NCBI RefSeq assembly: GCF_017599385.1
Contig: NZ_JAGFPK010000001.1
Coordinates: 3,355,436 to 3,419,435 of the forward strand
Length of the DNA stretch: 64,000 nt
Direction: 5' to 3'
Origin: Ciceribacter sp. L1K22
GTDB taxonomy: Bacteria > Pseudomonadota > Alphaproteobacteria > Rhizobiales > Rhizobiaceae
The position numbers and the translations under genes were made by a program. Of the stretch, positions 18,112 through 25,631 are shown one piece after another (positions within the stretch are counted from its first letter, which is position 1; every line of letters starts with the position of its first letter). Below the pieces are notes generated by a model, which did not search any database, was not told the origin of the DNA, and saw only the letters and a program-made list of their open reading frames with translations.

Positions 18112-18921
18112 TTATTTCAAGGCGCCCATGGTGATGCCGCGCACCAGGTGCCGTTCCACCAGGAAAAAGCCGAGCAGCACGGGCAGGATGGTGATGGTCG
18201 AGGCGGCCATGACCAGCGGCCAGTCGATGAGGCCTTCCCCAGGGTTCACGCGGTAAAGGCGGGCGAGCCCGATCTGCAGCGTGTAGAGATCCTGCTTGCC
18301 GATCGCGACGAGCGGCCAGATGTAGTTGTTCCATTCGGTGATGAAGATGTAGAGGCCCATCGAGAAGATGGCCGGCCGGCTGATGGGAACGATCACCCTC
18401 CACAGAACCTGAAGCGGTGTCGCGCCATCCATGTAGGCGGCCTCGTCGAGCGCCCTCGGAGTCCCCCGGATGTACTGTCGCAGGAAAAACGCGGCAAATC
18501 CGTTGGAGATCGCCGGCAGGATCAGCCCGGCATAGGTGTCTAGCAAGCCGACCTTGGCCAATGTCAGATAGTTGGGGATCAGGCTGATATGGCTCGGTAT
18601 CATCAGCGTCGCCACAGTCGCCCCGAACATGAGGTCGCCGCCCCGGAACCGGTAGCGCGCGAAGGCAAAGGCGGCCATCGTCGCAAAGGTGATGCCGAGG
18701 ATCGTCACCAAGCCGGAGACGATGAGGCTGTTCAGCAGGTAGCGGGCGAAGTTGTACTGACCGACGGCGCGCGCGTAGTTGTCGAGGGTGAACTCTGTCG
18801 TCCCGCGATAGTAGGCGTCCACCGTCTGGAACGACATGAAGATCGAATAGAGCACCGGGGACAGGAACAGCAGTCCGGCCACCAGCGCGAGGCCCGTCAG
18901 GAGAGGATTGTCACGCTTCAT
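18112..18921 (-). CDS. ugpE: ABC transporter permease, UgpE-like
   Basis: The 269-residue permease has a MalG-type layout: first helix LLTGLALVAGLLFLSPVLYS, an EAA loop with ALDEAAYMDGATPLQVLWRV, and the C-terminal LVERHLVRGITMGALK. Its start overlaps the end of ugpA by 11 bases and its stop lies 14 bases before ugpQ. It forms the channel with UgpA. Confidence 0.9.
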   Translation of the reverse strand: MKRDNPLLTGLALVAGLLFLSPVLYSIFMSFQTVDAYYRGTTEFTLDNYARAVGQYNFARYLLNSLIVSGLVTILGITFATMAAFAFARYRFRGGDLMFGATVATLMIPSHISLIPNYLTLAKVGLLDTYAGLILPAISNGFAAFFLRQYIRGTPRALDEAAYMDGATPLQVLWRVIVPISRPAIFSMGLYIFITEWNNYIWPLVAIGKQDLYTLQIGLARLYRVNPGEGLIDWPLVMAASTITILPVLLGFFLVERHLVRGITMGALK

Positions 18922-19780
18922 AATGAACCCTCCGGCCGATCACATAAGATTTGACGAACGCGAGCACGACCAGGAAGACGAAGAGCAGGACGGCCAGCGC
19001 CGACCCCTGGCCGATATCGAACAGCACGAAACCGATGCGATAGAGCATATGGACGAGGAGATCGGTCGCGCCTGCCGGTCCGCCACGGGTCATGACGCTG
19101 ACGATGGTGAAGACCTGGAAGGCCTCTATGACGGAGATGACCAGCAGGAAATAGGTCGTCGGCATCACGAGCGGCACCGTCACCCGGCGGAACACGTGCA
19201 GGCGACGGCCCCCGTCGACGGCTGCGGCATCGTAGAGTTCCTGCGGCACCGCCTGCAGGCCGGCGATGTAGATGACGATATCGTAGCCCAACTGTTTCCA
19301 GGTGTTGACGAGGACCAGCACCCAGAGCGCGACATGCGGATCCTGAAGCCAGGCCACCTTTCCAAGGCCGAGTGCGCCAAGAACGGCGTTGGCCATGCCA
19401 TAATCGGTCGAGAACACCCAGGAGAACACGACCGCGATCGAGACCGCCGAGGTGACGTAGGGAAGGAAAAGCGCGCCGCGCAGCAGGCGGGACGCGGCGG
19501 TTTCCCGCGCAAGATAGGAGGCGATGACGAGAGCGACGGCCAGCCGCAAGGGCACCGAAAACACGGCGAACAGCGTGGTGACCCAGAGCGAATTCCAGAA
19601 ATCGCTGGACGTCAGCAATTGCTGATAGTTCGCCAATCCGACGAACGGCATGTCCGGCGACAGGAAGTTCCAGTGCCGGACGCTGAGGTTGAGGCTGGTG
19701 GCGATCGGAACATAGGTGAAGACCGCCATGAAGAGCATGAGCGGCGCGACGAAGAGATAGGGCGTAAGCTTGCGGGGCAT
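18911..19780 (-). CDS. ugpA: ABC transporter permease, UgpA-like
   Basis: The 289-residue MalF-type permease starts with LTPYLFVAPLMLFMAVFTYV and carries the EAA loop as ELYDAAAVDGGRRLHVFRRV followed by TVPLV. Six hydrophobic segments are visible. It follows ugpB after a 61-bp gap containing a strong hairpin. Together with UgpE it should pass glycerol-3-phosphate or its diesters across the inner membrane. Confidence 0.9.
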   Translation of the reverse strand: MPRKLTPYLFVAPLMLFMAVFTYVPIATSLNLSVRHWNFLSPDMPFVGLANYQQLLTSSDFWNSLWVTTLFAVFSVPLRLAVALVIASYLARETAASRLLRGALFLPYVTSAVSIAVVFSWVFSTDYGMANAVLGALGLGKVAWLQDPHVALWVLVLVNTWKQLGYDIVIYIAGLQAVPQELYDAAAVDGGRRLHVFRRVTVPLVMPTTYFLLVISVIEAFQVFTIVSVMTRGGPAGATDLLVHMLYRIGFVLFDIGQGSALAVLLFVFLVVLAFVKSYVIGRRVHYEA

Positions 19781-19795
19781 GGCGGAACCGGAAGA

Positions 19796-19825
19796 CCGAC
19801 GGACCTCGCTAAAGAGGTCCGTCGG
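19796..19825 (-). terminator. Intercistronic hairpin between ugpB and ugpA
   Basis: CCGACGGACCTC (19796-19807) and GAGGTCCGTCGG (19814-19825) are perfectly complementary over 12 bp with a 6-base loop. There is no T-run, so it probably stabilises the ugpB message and reduces downstream permease expression. Confidence 0.65.
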
Positions 19826-19841
19826 GCATGGGTTGGAGGTA

Positions 19842-21101
19842 TCAGTTGCTGGCGCGTTGTTCTTCCTGACGCGTCTGCGCGGCGAAATCGGTCATGGTTT
19901 CTTCGACCGGCCGCTGGCCGAGCGCCATCGCCTCCCACATCTTGTACTCGGTCGTGCGCATCCAGGTGACGACCTCGGTGCGAGCCCGACCGTGAGCATT
20001 CGGAAGGGACTGGATTGCGACATCGATGCCCGGCTGGGTGGCAAGCGCCTCCACGGCAACCGGCAGCTCCGCGCTCTTCTTGTTGATCGGCAGATAGCCG
20101 GTCCCGGCAAACCAGATGGCATTGGCTTCCTGCGAGGCCGCGTAGCTGACGAACTTGTAGGCTGCGTCCTGGACCTCCTTGGGGGCGGATGCCATGATGC
20201 CGATGCCGGCGCCGCCGATCGGCACGGAGCAGACCTTGTTGCAGGGCATCGGACGGACGACGAGGTTGTCGCCGAGCGCCTTCTTCGCGCCGACATAGTT
20301 GCCGGTCGAGTTCATCATGATGCCGACCTTGCCGGCAAGGAAGGCGTCCCGGCCAACATCCTCGTCCGTCACGCCATCGGGCGAAGCGACCTTGTGCTCG
20401 TGGACGAGCGACGCCATCCACTGGTAGGCCTCGATGGTGTTCGGCTTGTCGAGAAGGGTCTCTCCGCTCTTCGAATCGATGAGATCGCTGTCATTGGCCA
20501 TGACCAGACCCCAGCGCGCAAACTGGCCGGGAGCGGCGATGCCGGAAATCCCCTCCGAGCCAAGCTTCTCGGAGATCGTCTTCGCCGCTGCGAGGATGTC
20601 GTCAAATGTCTTCAGCGGGGTGTCTTCTGCGAGACCGGCGCGGGTGAAGATGTCCTTGTTGAAATAGAGGACCGGGGTCGAGGAGTTGAAGGGTACGATA
20701 TAGTTCTTGCCGTCGATCACCCCGACTTCGCGGGCGTAGTCGTAGAGATCGTCCTTCAAGGGGTCGGCATCGACATAGGGCGTCAGGTCGGTCAGGACGT
20801 TGTTTTCGGCAAACAGGCCATAGCGCGTGACTTCCAGGATCACCGCAGCCGGTCCGCGATTGGCCGGTATGGCAGCCTGCAGCTTGGCAACGATATCGTT
20901 GTAGTTGCCGACGAACTCGCCCTGGATGTCGATATCGGGATTGGCCGCTTCGAACGTGGCGATGATCTTGTCGAGCGCTTCGCCGTTGCTCTTGTTGAAG
21001 CTGTGCCAGAAGGTAACCGTGGTGGCCGCCTGAGCGGGGCCGATGGCGGTCAGCAGTGTGAAGGCGCCGGCTGCCAACATGGTATGCAATCTACGTGTCA
21101 T
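19842..21101 (-). CDS. ugpB: ABC transporter substrate-binding protein, UgpB-like
   Basis: The 419-residue periplasmic protein has a signal peptide (residues 1-25, ending GPAQA-ATT) and a family-1 binding fold of the UgpB subgroup: TVTFWHSFNKSNGEALDKII at the mature N-terminus, YVDADPLKDDLYDYAREVGV, YIVPFNSSTPVLYFNKDIFT and VPIGGAGIGIMA. These segments resemble glycerol-3-phosphate-binding UgpB, and the phosphodiesterase in the operon supports that ligand class. Two cysteines seven bases of protein apart (PCNKVC) may form a disulfide. It is the first gene of the operon. Confidence 0.9.
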   Translation of the reverse strand: MTRRLHTMLAAGAFTLLTAIGPAQAATTVTFWHSFNKSNGEALDKIIATFEAANPDIDIQGEFVGNYNDIVAKLQAAIPANRGPAAVILEVTRYGLFAENNVLTDLTPYVDADPLKDDLYDYAREVGVIDGKNYIVPFNSSTPVLYFNKDIFTRAGLAEDTPLKTFDDILAAAKTISEKLGSEGISGIAAPGQFARWGLVMANDSDLIDSKSGETLLDKPNTIEAYQWMASLVHEHKVASPDGVTDEDVGRDAFLAGKVGIMMNSTGNYVGAKKALGDNLVVRPMPCNKVCSVPIGGAGIGIMASAPKEVQDAAYKFVSYAASQEANAIWFAGTGYLPINKKSAELPVAVEALATQPGIDVAIQSLPNAHGRARTEVVTWMRTTEYKMWEAMALGQRPVEETMTDFAAQTRQEEQRASN

Positions 21102-21159
21102 CGCGTTCTCCTTTGCAATAAAAATTGCACCGTCGTTTGCCGAGGTTTAGCGCTGCTGG

Positions 21160-21177
21160 ACGACAGTCCGGTGAAAG
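21160..21177 (-). promoter_or_regulatory. Possible Pho box upstream of ugpB
   Basis: On the minus strand CTTTCAC-CGGA-CTGTCGT matches the Pho-box consensus CTGTCAT-N4-CTGTCAT at 11 of 14 positions with correct spacing. It stands about 60 bp before the ugpB start, and GCTAAA, 9-10 bp downstream, could be the -10. The rest of the 319-bp gap (21102-21420) also holds an inverted repeat TGCAAT/ATTGCA at 21114-21129 just before ugpB, a candidate RpiR site, and the start region of the sigma factor. Confidence 0.45.
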
Positions 21178-21420
21178 CGGTGCGAAGTTTTCATGACACC
21201 GAGATCCCGCCTGGGACGTTTCGTGCAATCTGGTTGCGGCGTCGGTCGCGCAAATCATCGGAAGCATGATGTCAGGCGGACTGCCCGACTGTTCCATCAT
21301 AGCCCGTCATCTCACGCAGCCAGAACCGTACAGTCGCAACTGCTATGTACGGTGGAGTACAGAAACTATTGGCGCTCCTGTCCATTGAGTGACCACCATG
21401 GAACAAAGGGGCGAGACAGG

Positions 21421-21897
21421 ATGCGCGGAGAACAGGTCGTTGAACTGATACCGGCATTGAGGGCATTTGCGCGGTCCTTTCACGGGTCGCCCGACGATGC
21501 GGATGATCTGGTTCAGGAGACACTGATGCGGGCGATCGGCAGCATCGATCAGTTCGAAGAGGGGACGCGCCTCAAATCCTGGCTGTTCACAATAATGCGA
21601 AACACCTTTTCGACCCGCTATCGAAAGGGGCAGCGGGAGGTGGTGGGTGTGTCAACGGCGCTTGAGGAGAGCCTGGTGAGCCCCGCCGCACAGGAGTGGG
21701 TGGCGCAGTCACAGACAGTGCGCGATGCCATATTGAGACTGCCCGATACCCACCGAGAGGTTCTGGTCCTTATCGCCATTCTGGGTGAGAGTTACGAAGA
21801 TGCTGCGGAAATCTGCGGATGTCCGGTTGGCACCGTGAAAAGTCGCCTTAGCCGTGCTCGAGAGAGACTTAAAGTCGATCTCGGAGAGCCGGCCTGA
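21421..21897 (+). CDS. ECF-type RNA polymerase sigma factor, EcfG/RpoE-like
   Basis: The 158-residue sigma factor has region 2 (ALRAFARSFHGSPDDADDLV followed by QETLMRA and LKSWLFTIMRNTF) and region 4 (LPDTHREVLVLIAILGESYE followed by DAAEICGCPVGTVKSRLSRA). It recalls the alphaproteobacterial EcfG general-stress class. The ATG at 21421 starts directly at region 2; an in-frame extension upstream is not protein-like. No nepR or phyR gene is adjacent, so this looks like a secondary EcfG paralogue or a distant member. The neighbourhood is rich in GGAAC-N17-GTT motifs, the EcfG promoter type, which supports the assignment. Confidence 0.88.
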   Translation: MRGEQVVELIPALRAFARSFHGSPDDADDLVQETLMRAIGSIDQFEEGTRLKSWLFTIMRNTFSTRYRKGQREVVGVSTALEESLVSPAAQEWVAQSQTVRDAILRLPDTHREVLVLIAILGESYEDAAEICGCPVGTVKSRLSRARERLKVDLGEPA

Positions 21898-21949
21898 TGC
21901 CGGTAACATTCTTTCGCCTGTGCTCGCCATCGTAAATCGCTCCCGGTTT

Positions 21950-21974
21950 GGAACCAAATGGGCTCCTCCGAGTT
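21950..21974 (+). promoter_or_regulatory. EcfG-type promoter motif upstream of Crp/Fnr gene
   Basis: GGAAC (21950-21954), 17 bp, GTT (21972-21974). The general-stress sigma consensus in alphaproteobacteria is GGAAC-N16/17-CGTT, equivalent to N17/18 before GTT. The Crp/Fnr gene starts 58 bp further on. Confidence 0.6.
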
Positions 21975-22032
21975 CGATGGGGTTGAGGCGGAGACTTCGG
22001 CTCCGCTGCAGCACTGACGAGGAGGCGCATCC

Positions 22033-22869
22033 GTGGACGAGTACGATAACAATGTGACGCGTCAACATCCCGTGCACAAAGACGGCGATGCTGCCGAGGC
22101 GAAACATGGGGGCAAGGCATTTCGGTCGACGGGCGCAGCGAGGCCGGAAAAGACTCCGCCGGAGTTCAACAAGCTTCTTGCCCTGCTTCCGAGGGAGGAG
22201 CTGGCCGCAATTACGCCTGATCTAGATTTCGTGATGCTTAAAAAGGGGGAGTTGCTCGGCAGCATCGACCAGCCTCTTGAGTATGTCTACTTCATCACCG
22301 CCGGTCTCGGCTCGGTGGTACTGACGACTCCGGAAGGTCGGCGTGCTGAAGCCGGCATCTTTGGTTTTGAGGGTCACGTTCCGGCCCCGGCGATTACGGG
22401 GACATCACTTAGCCTGCACGACGTCACCGTTCAGATCGCTGGCTCTGCCTATCGCATAAGCTATGCCGACTTTAGGCGCGGCATGGAAACCCTGGAGCTT
22501 TTCCCGAAGCTTATGATGAGGGCCTCCGAGGCGTTCGCCGTACAGCTTGCATATACAGCGGTTTCGAATGCTGTCCATGACATCAGCGTGCGGCTGGCCA
22601 GGTGGCTGTTGATGTGCCACGATCGGGTGCCAGCCAACGAAATCTCGCTCACGCATGATGCGCTTTCCCTGATGCTTGGCGTGCGACGACCCAGTGTCAC
22701 CACATCTCTCCACGTCCTTGAGGGCCATGGCCTTATTCGTTCTGAGCGGGGGCTCATCACGATCCGCCATCGCGCCGATCTTGAGGACTACGCCAGAGAC
22801 GCCTACGGTAAGCCGGAAGAGGAGTATCGTAAGCTTATGGCGGATCTCCCGGGTGACCTTGAAGTGTGA
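22033..22869 (+). CDS. Crp/Fnr-family transcriptional regulator
   Basis: The 278-residue protein starts with GTG at 22033 after GAGGAGGCG. An N-terminal charged tail of about 40 residues precedes the cyclic-nucleotide-binding-like domain (FNKLLALLPREELAAITPDL; YVYFITAGLGSVVLTTPEGR followed by RAEAGIFG) and a winged-helix DNA-binding domain (HDALSLMLGVRRPSVTTSLH followed by VLEG). There are no cysteines of the FNR [4Fe-4S] type, so it is not a classical oxygen sensor. An EcfG-type motif stands upstream. A paralogue lies tail-to-tail 29 bases downstream. Confidence 0.9.
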   Translation: MDEYDNNVTRQHPVHKDGDAAEAKHGGKAFRSTGAARPEKTPPEFNKLLALLPREELAAITPDLDFVMLKKGELLGSIDQPLEYVYFITAGLGSVVLTTPEGRRAEAGIFGFEGHVPAPAITGTSLSLHDVTVQIAGSAYRISYADFRRGMETLELFPKLMMRASEAFAVQLAYTAVSNAVHDISVRLARWLLMCHDRVPANEISLTHDALSLMLGVRRPSVTTSLHVLEGHGLIRSERGLITIRHRADLEDYARDAYGKPEEEYRKLMADLPGDLEV

Positions 22870-22898
22870 TATATCCCCCGAGTGTTCCCACCAACCCG

Positions 22899-23621
22899 TC
22901 AAGACGTTCCCAATCTGCCCACCAATAGTCGGTATTCGTCTTCGGGCGCGCCATAGGTATCGCCAGCAAACTCCTCCAGTCCGCGTCGATCCCTTATCGT
23001 GACCCGGCCACGTTCGGAGCGGATGTATTTTTGGCCTTCAAGAATATGGATCGCGGTGGTCACACTCGGTCGTCGCACCCCCAGCATGATTGATAGCTGG
23101 TCATGGGTCAGCGCGATCTCGTCGCCTCCCACGCGGTCGTGAAACATCAACAGCCACCGAGCGAGGCGCTCGTCTATCTGGCGCGAAACATTGCATAGCG
23201 CAGTGAAGGAAATCTGCGAGACGAACGTCTGTACGAAGCGTGCCAGAACATTGGCAAAGACGCTGTGCTGGGCGATGGCGTCGCTCATTTGTTTCATGGG
23301 CATCCGGTGACCATGACCCTCGACCTGCATCACGACTTCGTGGACACTAGTTATGCCACCCACCAGTGCAGAGGTGGGAGAGAAGCCTTCACGGCCAAAC
23401 ATGCCCGCTTCTGCCCGGCGACCTTGTGAAGATATGGTTATGACCGAGCCGACCCCCGCCGATGGAAAATATGCATGATCGACCGGCGCTCCGGCTTTCA
23501 CCATCGCATAGCCGCGGGGTAGTTCGATCGGTTGCAGGCTCTTGTTGATTTCCAGGAATTCGCTTTTCGGCAACAGTGCAAGTAGGTGGTTCTGAATATC
23601 TGGTTGAAGTACGGCGGACAT
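22899..23621 (-). CDS. Crp/Fnr-family transcriptional regulator (paralogue)
   Basis: The 240-residue protein shares with the convergent neighbour the family layout and several blocks: LLALLP near the N-terminus, GSV..., GRRAEAGMFG, LARWLLMFHDRV and LGVRRPSVTTAIHILEG. The sensor domain is at about residues 15-150 and the winged helix at 160-230. The segment HDRVGGDEIALTHDQLSIML is the wing-helix entry. It lacks the N-terminal tail of the neighbour. The ligand is unknown. No EcfG motif was found upstream of it, unlike its paralogue. Confidence 0.9.
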   Translation of the reverse strand: MSAVLQPDIQNHLLALLPKSEFLEINKSLQPIELPRGYAMVKAGAPVDHAYFPSAGVGSVITISSQGRRAEAGMFGREGFSPTSALVGGITSVHEVVMQVEGHGHRMPMKQMSDAIAQHSVFANVLARFVQTFVSQISFTALCNVSRQIDERLARWLLMFHDRVGGDEIALTHDQLSIMLGVRRPSVTTAIHILEGQKYIRSERGRVTIRDRRGLEEFAGDTYGAPEDEYRLLVGRLGTS

Positions 23622-23808
23622 GGCTCTCTATCGCTTCGGGCGAAAGCCGCCGGGACCTTCCGCCGTCGGGCCCTTACAAATCAGACGGTTAATGTCGATA
23701 TATCATCGAGTATCAGGTGTGGGTTTTAGGTACGCTGGCGGACGATCGGCCACGTCGAAGATCGTTGATGCTAAATGGGAGCATGGGCGCTCGGATCCGA
23801 GGAGCATC

Positions 23809-24180
23809 ATGTTCATGAAGAGAACGAACGTTGCACTGGTCGTGGAAGACCAGCCATTGATCGCGCTGGAAATTGAGCAAATTCTAAAGGATGCGGGTTG
23901 GCGCGATATCCTTACATTCGTTTCCGCAGGGGAAACCGAGAATTGGCTGGCGCGTCAACTTCCTTCGGTCGCGGTCATTGAGGCAAGCGTGCAGGACGGT
24001 CACTGTGAAACGATCGCTCGGATGCTCAGCGATCACGCGGTCCCGTTCATTGTGCATAGCGTTGAAAATGAAGGGAGACGCCTTAGCTCGCCGCTGCGAA
24101 ACTGCAAGGCGTGGATCGAGAAGCCTGGCACACCGGAGATGTTTGTTGCTGCTCTGGGGCGGCGCTTCGACGGCTTTTGA
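23809..24180 (+). CDS. Stand-alone receiver-like protein with Glu at the phosphosite
   Basis: The 123-residue protein is a single response-regulator receiver fold with no output domain. Landmarks are the acidic pair ED (residues 13-14 in ALVVEDQPLIALEIEQIL), the strand-3 segment PSVAVIEASVQDG, the strand-4 segment FIVHSVENEG and the conserved lysine in WIEKPG. The expected phospho-accepting Asp is replaced by Glu58, a change that often mimics or replaces phosphorylation. The ATG at 23809 has GAGGAGC upstream (23799-23805); the open frame extends upstream to 23620 without protein character. It lies in the stress island and may act as an adaptor or decoy for a histidine kinase. Confidence 0.8.
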   Translation: MFMKRTNVALVVEDQPLIALEIEQILKDAGWRDILTFVSAGETENWLARQLPSVAVIEASVQDGHCETIARMLSDHAVPFIVHSVENEGRRLSSPLRNCKAWIEKPGTPEMFVAALGRRFDGF

Positions 24181-24194
24181 CGATAATGGTCACC

Positions 24195-24219
24195 GGAACA
24201 ATCCTCCGCTCCGTGAGTT
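24195..24219 (+). promoter_or_regulatory. EcfG-type promoter motif
   Basis: GGAAC (24195-24199), 17 bp, GTT (24217-24219), 37 bp before the 88-residue protein gene at 24257. The -10 context GAGTTCG is nearly the same as at 21970-21976. Confidence 0.65.
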
Positions 24220-24256
24220 CGCTAAGGTGATCCGAAATCATCATCTGGAGGCGTCG

Positions 24257-24523
24257 ATGAGCGAAGCGAAAAAGAGCACCAATCACGATACTATCCGCTT
24301 CTGGATCGAAAGCCGTGGAGGGCGCCCGTCGAAGGTTAGCGGGGCCAGTCATGGAGGAATTCTCCGGATCGATTTCGGAGAGCCCGAGGAAAATCTCGAA
24401 GAGATCGAATGGAAAGAATTCTTCGATATCTTCGAGGATTCCAAGCTCGCCTTTCTCTATCAGGACGAAACTGGCGATGGCGCCGAGAGCCGATTTAACA
24501 AGTTCGTTTCACGAGACAGCTGA
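24257..24523 (+). CDS. Conserved small acidic protein, unknown function
   Basis: The 88-residue soluble protein starts at ATG 24257 after a GGAGGCG site. It has a basic N-terminal third (RFWIESRGGRPSKVSG) and an acidic C-terminal part (EEIEWKEFFDIFEDSKLAFL followed by YQDETGDGAESRFNKFVSR). Proteins with this pattern are frequent in rhizobial stress loci and are left as hypothetical; some are mis-annotated as glucan-branching enzymes because of genomic context. I cannot assign a function. An EcfG-type motif precedes it. Confidence 0.8.
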   Translation: MSEAKKSTNHDTIRFWIESRGGRPSKVSGASHGGILRIDFGEPEENLEEIEWKEFFDIFEDSKLAFLYQDETGDGAESRFNKFVSRDS

Positions 24524-24536
24524 TAGGGAAATGCAA

Positions 24537-24734
24537 ATGACCGGCTCGGAAAAGAAAGTTCAAAAGATCCACAAGGATGCGCAGGGACAGTTTGCGCCTA
24601 AGCAGGCGGGTGGACAAAGCGACGGGGTCGCGAGCGCAAAACCGACGGTGATTACCGGATCGGAGGACGCAACGGAGCATAACCGCCCACCGAAGCCGTC
24701 AGGCTCTTCCCGCGCCGGTCGTCATCGGCCGTGA
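24537..24734 (+). CDS. Small hydrophilic protein, unknown function
   Basis: The 65-residue basic, low-complexity protein (KKVQKIHKDAQGQFAPKQAG near the N-terminus; PPKPSGSSRAGRHRP at the end) lacks hydrophobic segments and looks disordered. The ATG at 24537 is preferred over that at 24531 because of the distance from TAGGGA. It is 13 bases after the 88-residue gene and should be cotranscribed with it. Such hydrophilic peptides are common in stress regulons; function unknown. Confidence 0.6.
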   Translation: MTGSEKKVQKIHKDAQGQFAPKQAGGQSDGVASAKPTVITGSEDATEHNRPPKPSGSSRAGRHRP

Positions 24735-24740
24735 AAACGG

Positions 24741-25352
24741 TCAACACAAACACGACAGGAATCGTCTGACACCACTGGCCTGGGGGCCAGAATTCTGATC
24801 AGGGCGCACAATTCCCAGTTCCGTCAGCAAAGACCTCATAAAAGGGCGCGGCGTTTCCTCAGCCTTCCGCTCATAGGGGGAGATGCCGATCATCTGGCAG
24901 AACATCTCCAGGTTTTCACTATAGGCCGAGGCATCGAGACCGGCCGCGTCGCATTGGTTGATGTTGTCTTCCAGGTCGGCGATCTTGATACGGGTGGCGA
25001 TCGGATTACGTGCGATGCGGATCAGGAACGCGTGCTCACTTTCGTCCTTTCGCCGGGTGAGAGCTGAGACCGCTTCGACGACCATGTCCGAGAATCCCTC
25101 TTCTCTGAGCTGGGAGGCAGACCAGCCATTGCCCTTCTCAACTGTATCATGAAGAAAACCCACCGCCCGTTCTTCGGTGGTGGAAAAGCGATTGGCGACG
25201 CGCTCGCAATGGGTGGTGTAGGGACGTCCTGTCTTGTCGCGCTGACCCGCATGAGCTCGGGCTGCGATCCGCTGAGCACGCAGCAGACCCTGTTGCTCCG
25301 GGCCTACAGCCGGCCTTTGGGTTGTCGTTTCGGTCCTGATGATCTCGCGCAT
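24741..25352 (-). CDS. HD-domain hydrolase, RelA/SpoT or MESH1 type
   Basis: The 203-residue protein has a metal-dependent HD phosphohydrolase domain (about residues 25-170). The pattern RAQRIAARAHAGQRDKTGRP followed by YTTHCERVA, then the FLHDTVEKG box with the HD pair, and RIKIADLEDNINQ is that of the hydrolase half of SpoT and of small alarmone hydrolases, without a synthetase domain. A role in degrading (p)ppGpp or a related nucleotide is inferred. It has its own EcfG-type motif 30 bp upstream, so it may be induced in general stress. The last residues (FLSCLC) contain two cysteines. The gene ends six bases from the opposing 65-residue gene. Confidence 0.83.
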   Translation of the reverse strand: MREIIRTETTTQRPAVGPEQQGLLRAQRIAARAHAGQRDKTGRPYTTHCERVANRFSTTEERAVGFLHDTVEKGNGWSASQLREEGFSDMVVEAVSALTRRKDESEHAFLIRIARNPIATRIKIADLEDNINQCDAAGLDASAYSENLEMFCQMIGISPYERKAEETPRPFMRSLLTELGIVRPDQNSGPQASGVRRFLSCLC

Positions 25353-25381
25353 CCTTCAAACTCCCTGACGTTGTCCACCAG

Positions 25382-25406
25382 AACCCGCCAGCACAGGGTC
25401 CGTTCC
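25382..25406 (-). promoter_or_regulatory. EcfG-type promoter motif for the HD hydrolase
   Basis: On the minus strand GGAAC (25406-25402), 17 bp, GTT (25384-25382), 30 bp before the start at 25352. The rest of the 279-bp gap to treZ holds only a weak hairpin (CCTGA/TCAGG, 25595-25609) near the treZ stop. Confidence 0.65.
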
Positions 25407-25631
25407 ACTCGGACGCAAACAGTCGAAGCATTCTTCGGGGGCGTACCGATCCGCTGATGACCATGGCTCCGGATCGAAGCGGCGTGAAGAGGCGACCGCG
25501 GGCTGGGTCTCAGCAATCATGTCCTCCCTCCGAAGTCAGCCTCCGCACACGCGCCTCTGGATTCCCCGAAGCACCACGCCGTATCTCGTGGCGACCTGAC
25601 AATATCAGGCCGCCAAGACGGAATCCGGCAG

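Noticed and set aside
19770-21269. 499-codon plus-strand open frame
   Set aside because: Antisense to ugpB with its signal peptide and binding fold on the minus strand.
21396-21421. GGAAC just before the sigma-factor start as self-promoter
   Set aside because: No GTT at 16-18 bp downstream; the position would also place the -10 inside the coding start.
22876-22910. GTTCC motifs between the two Crp/Fnr genes as promoter
   Set aside because: No AAC at the right distance on either side, so the EcfG spacing is not met.
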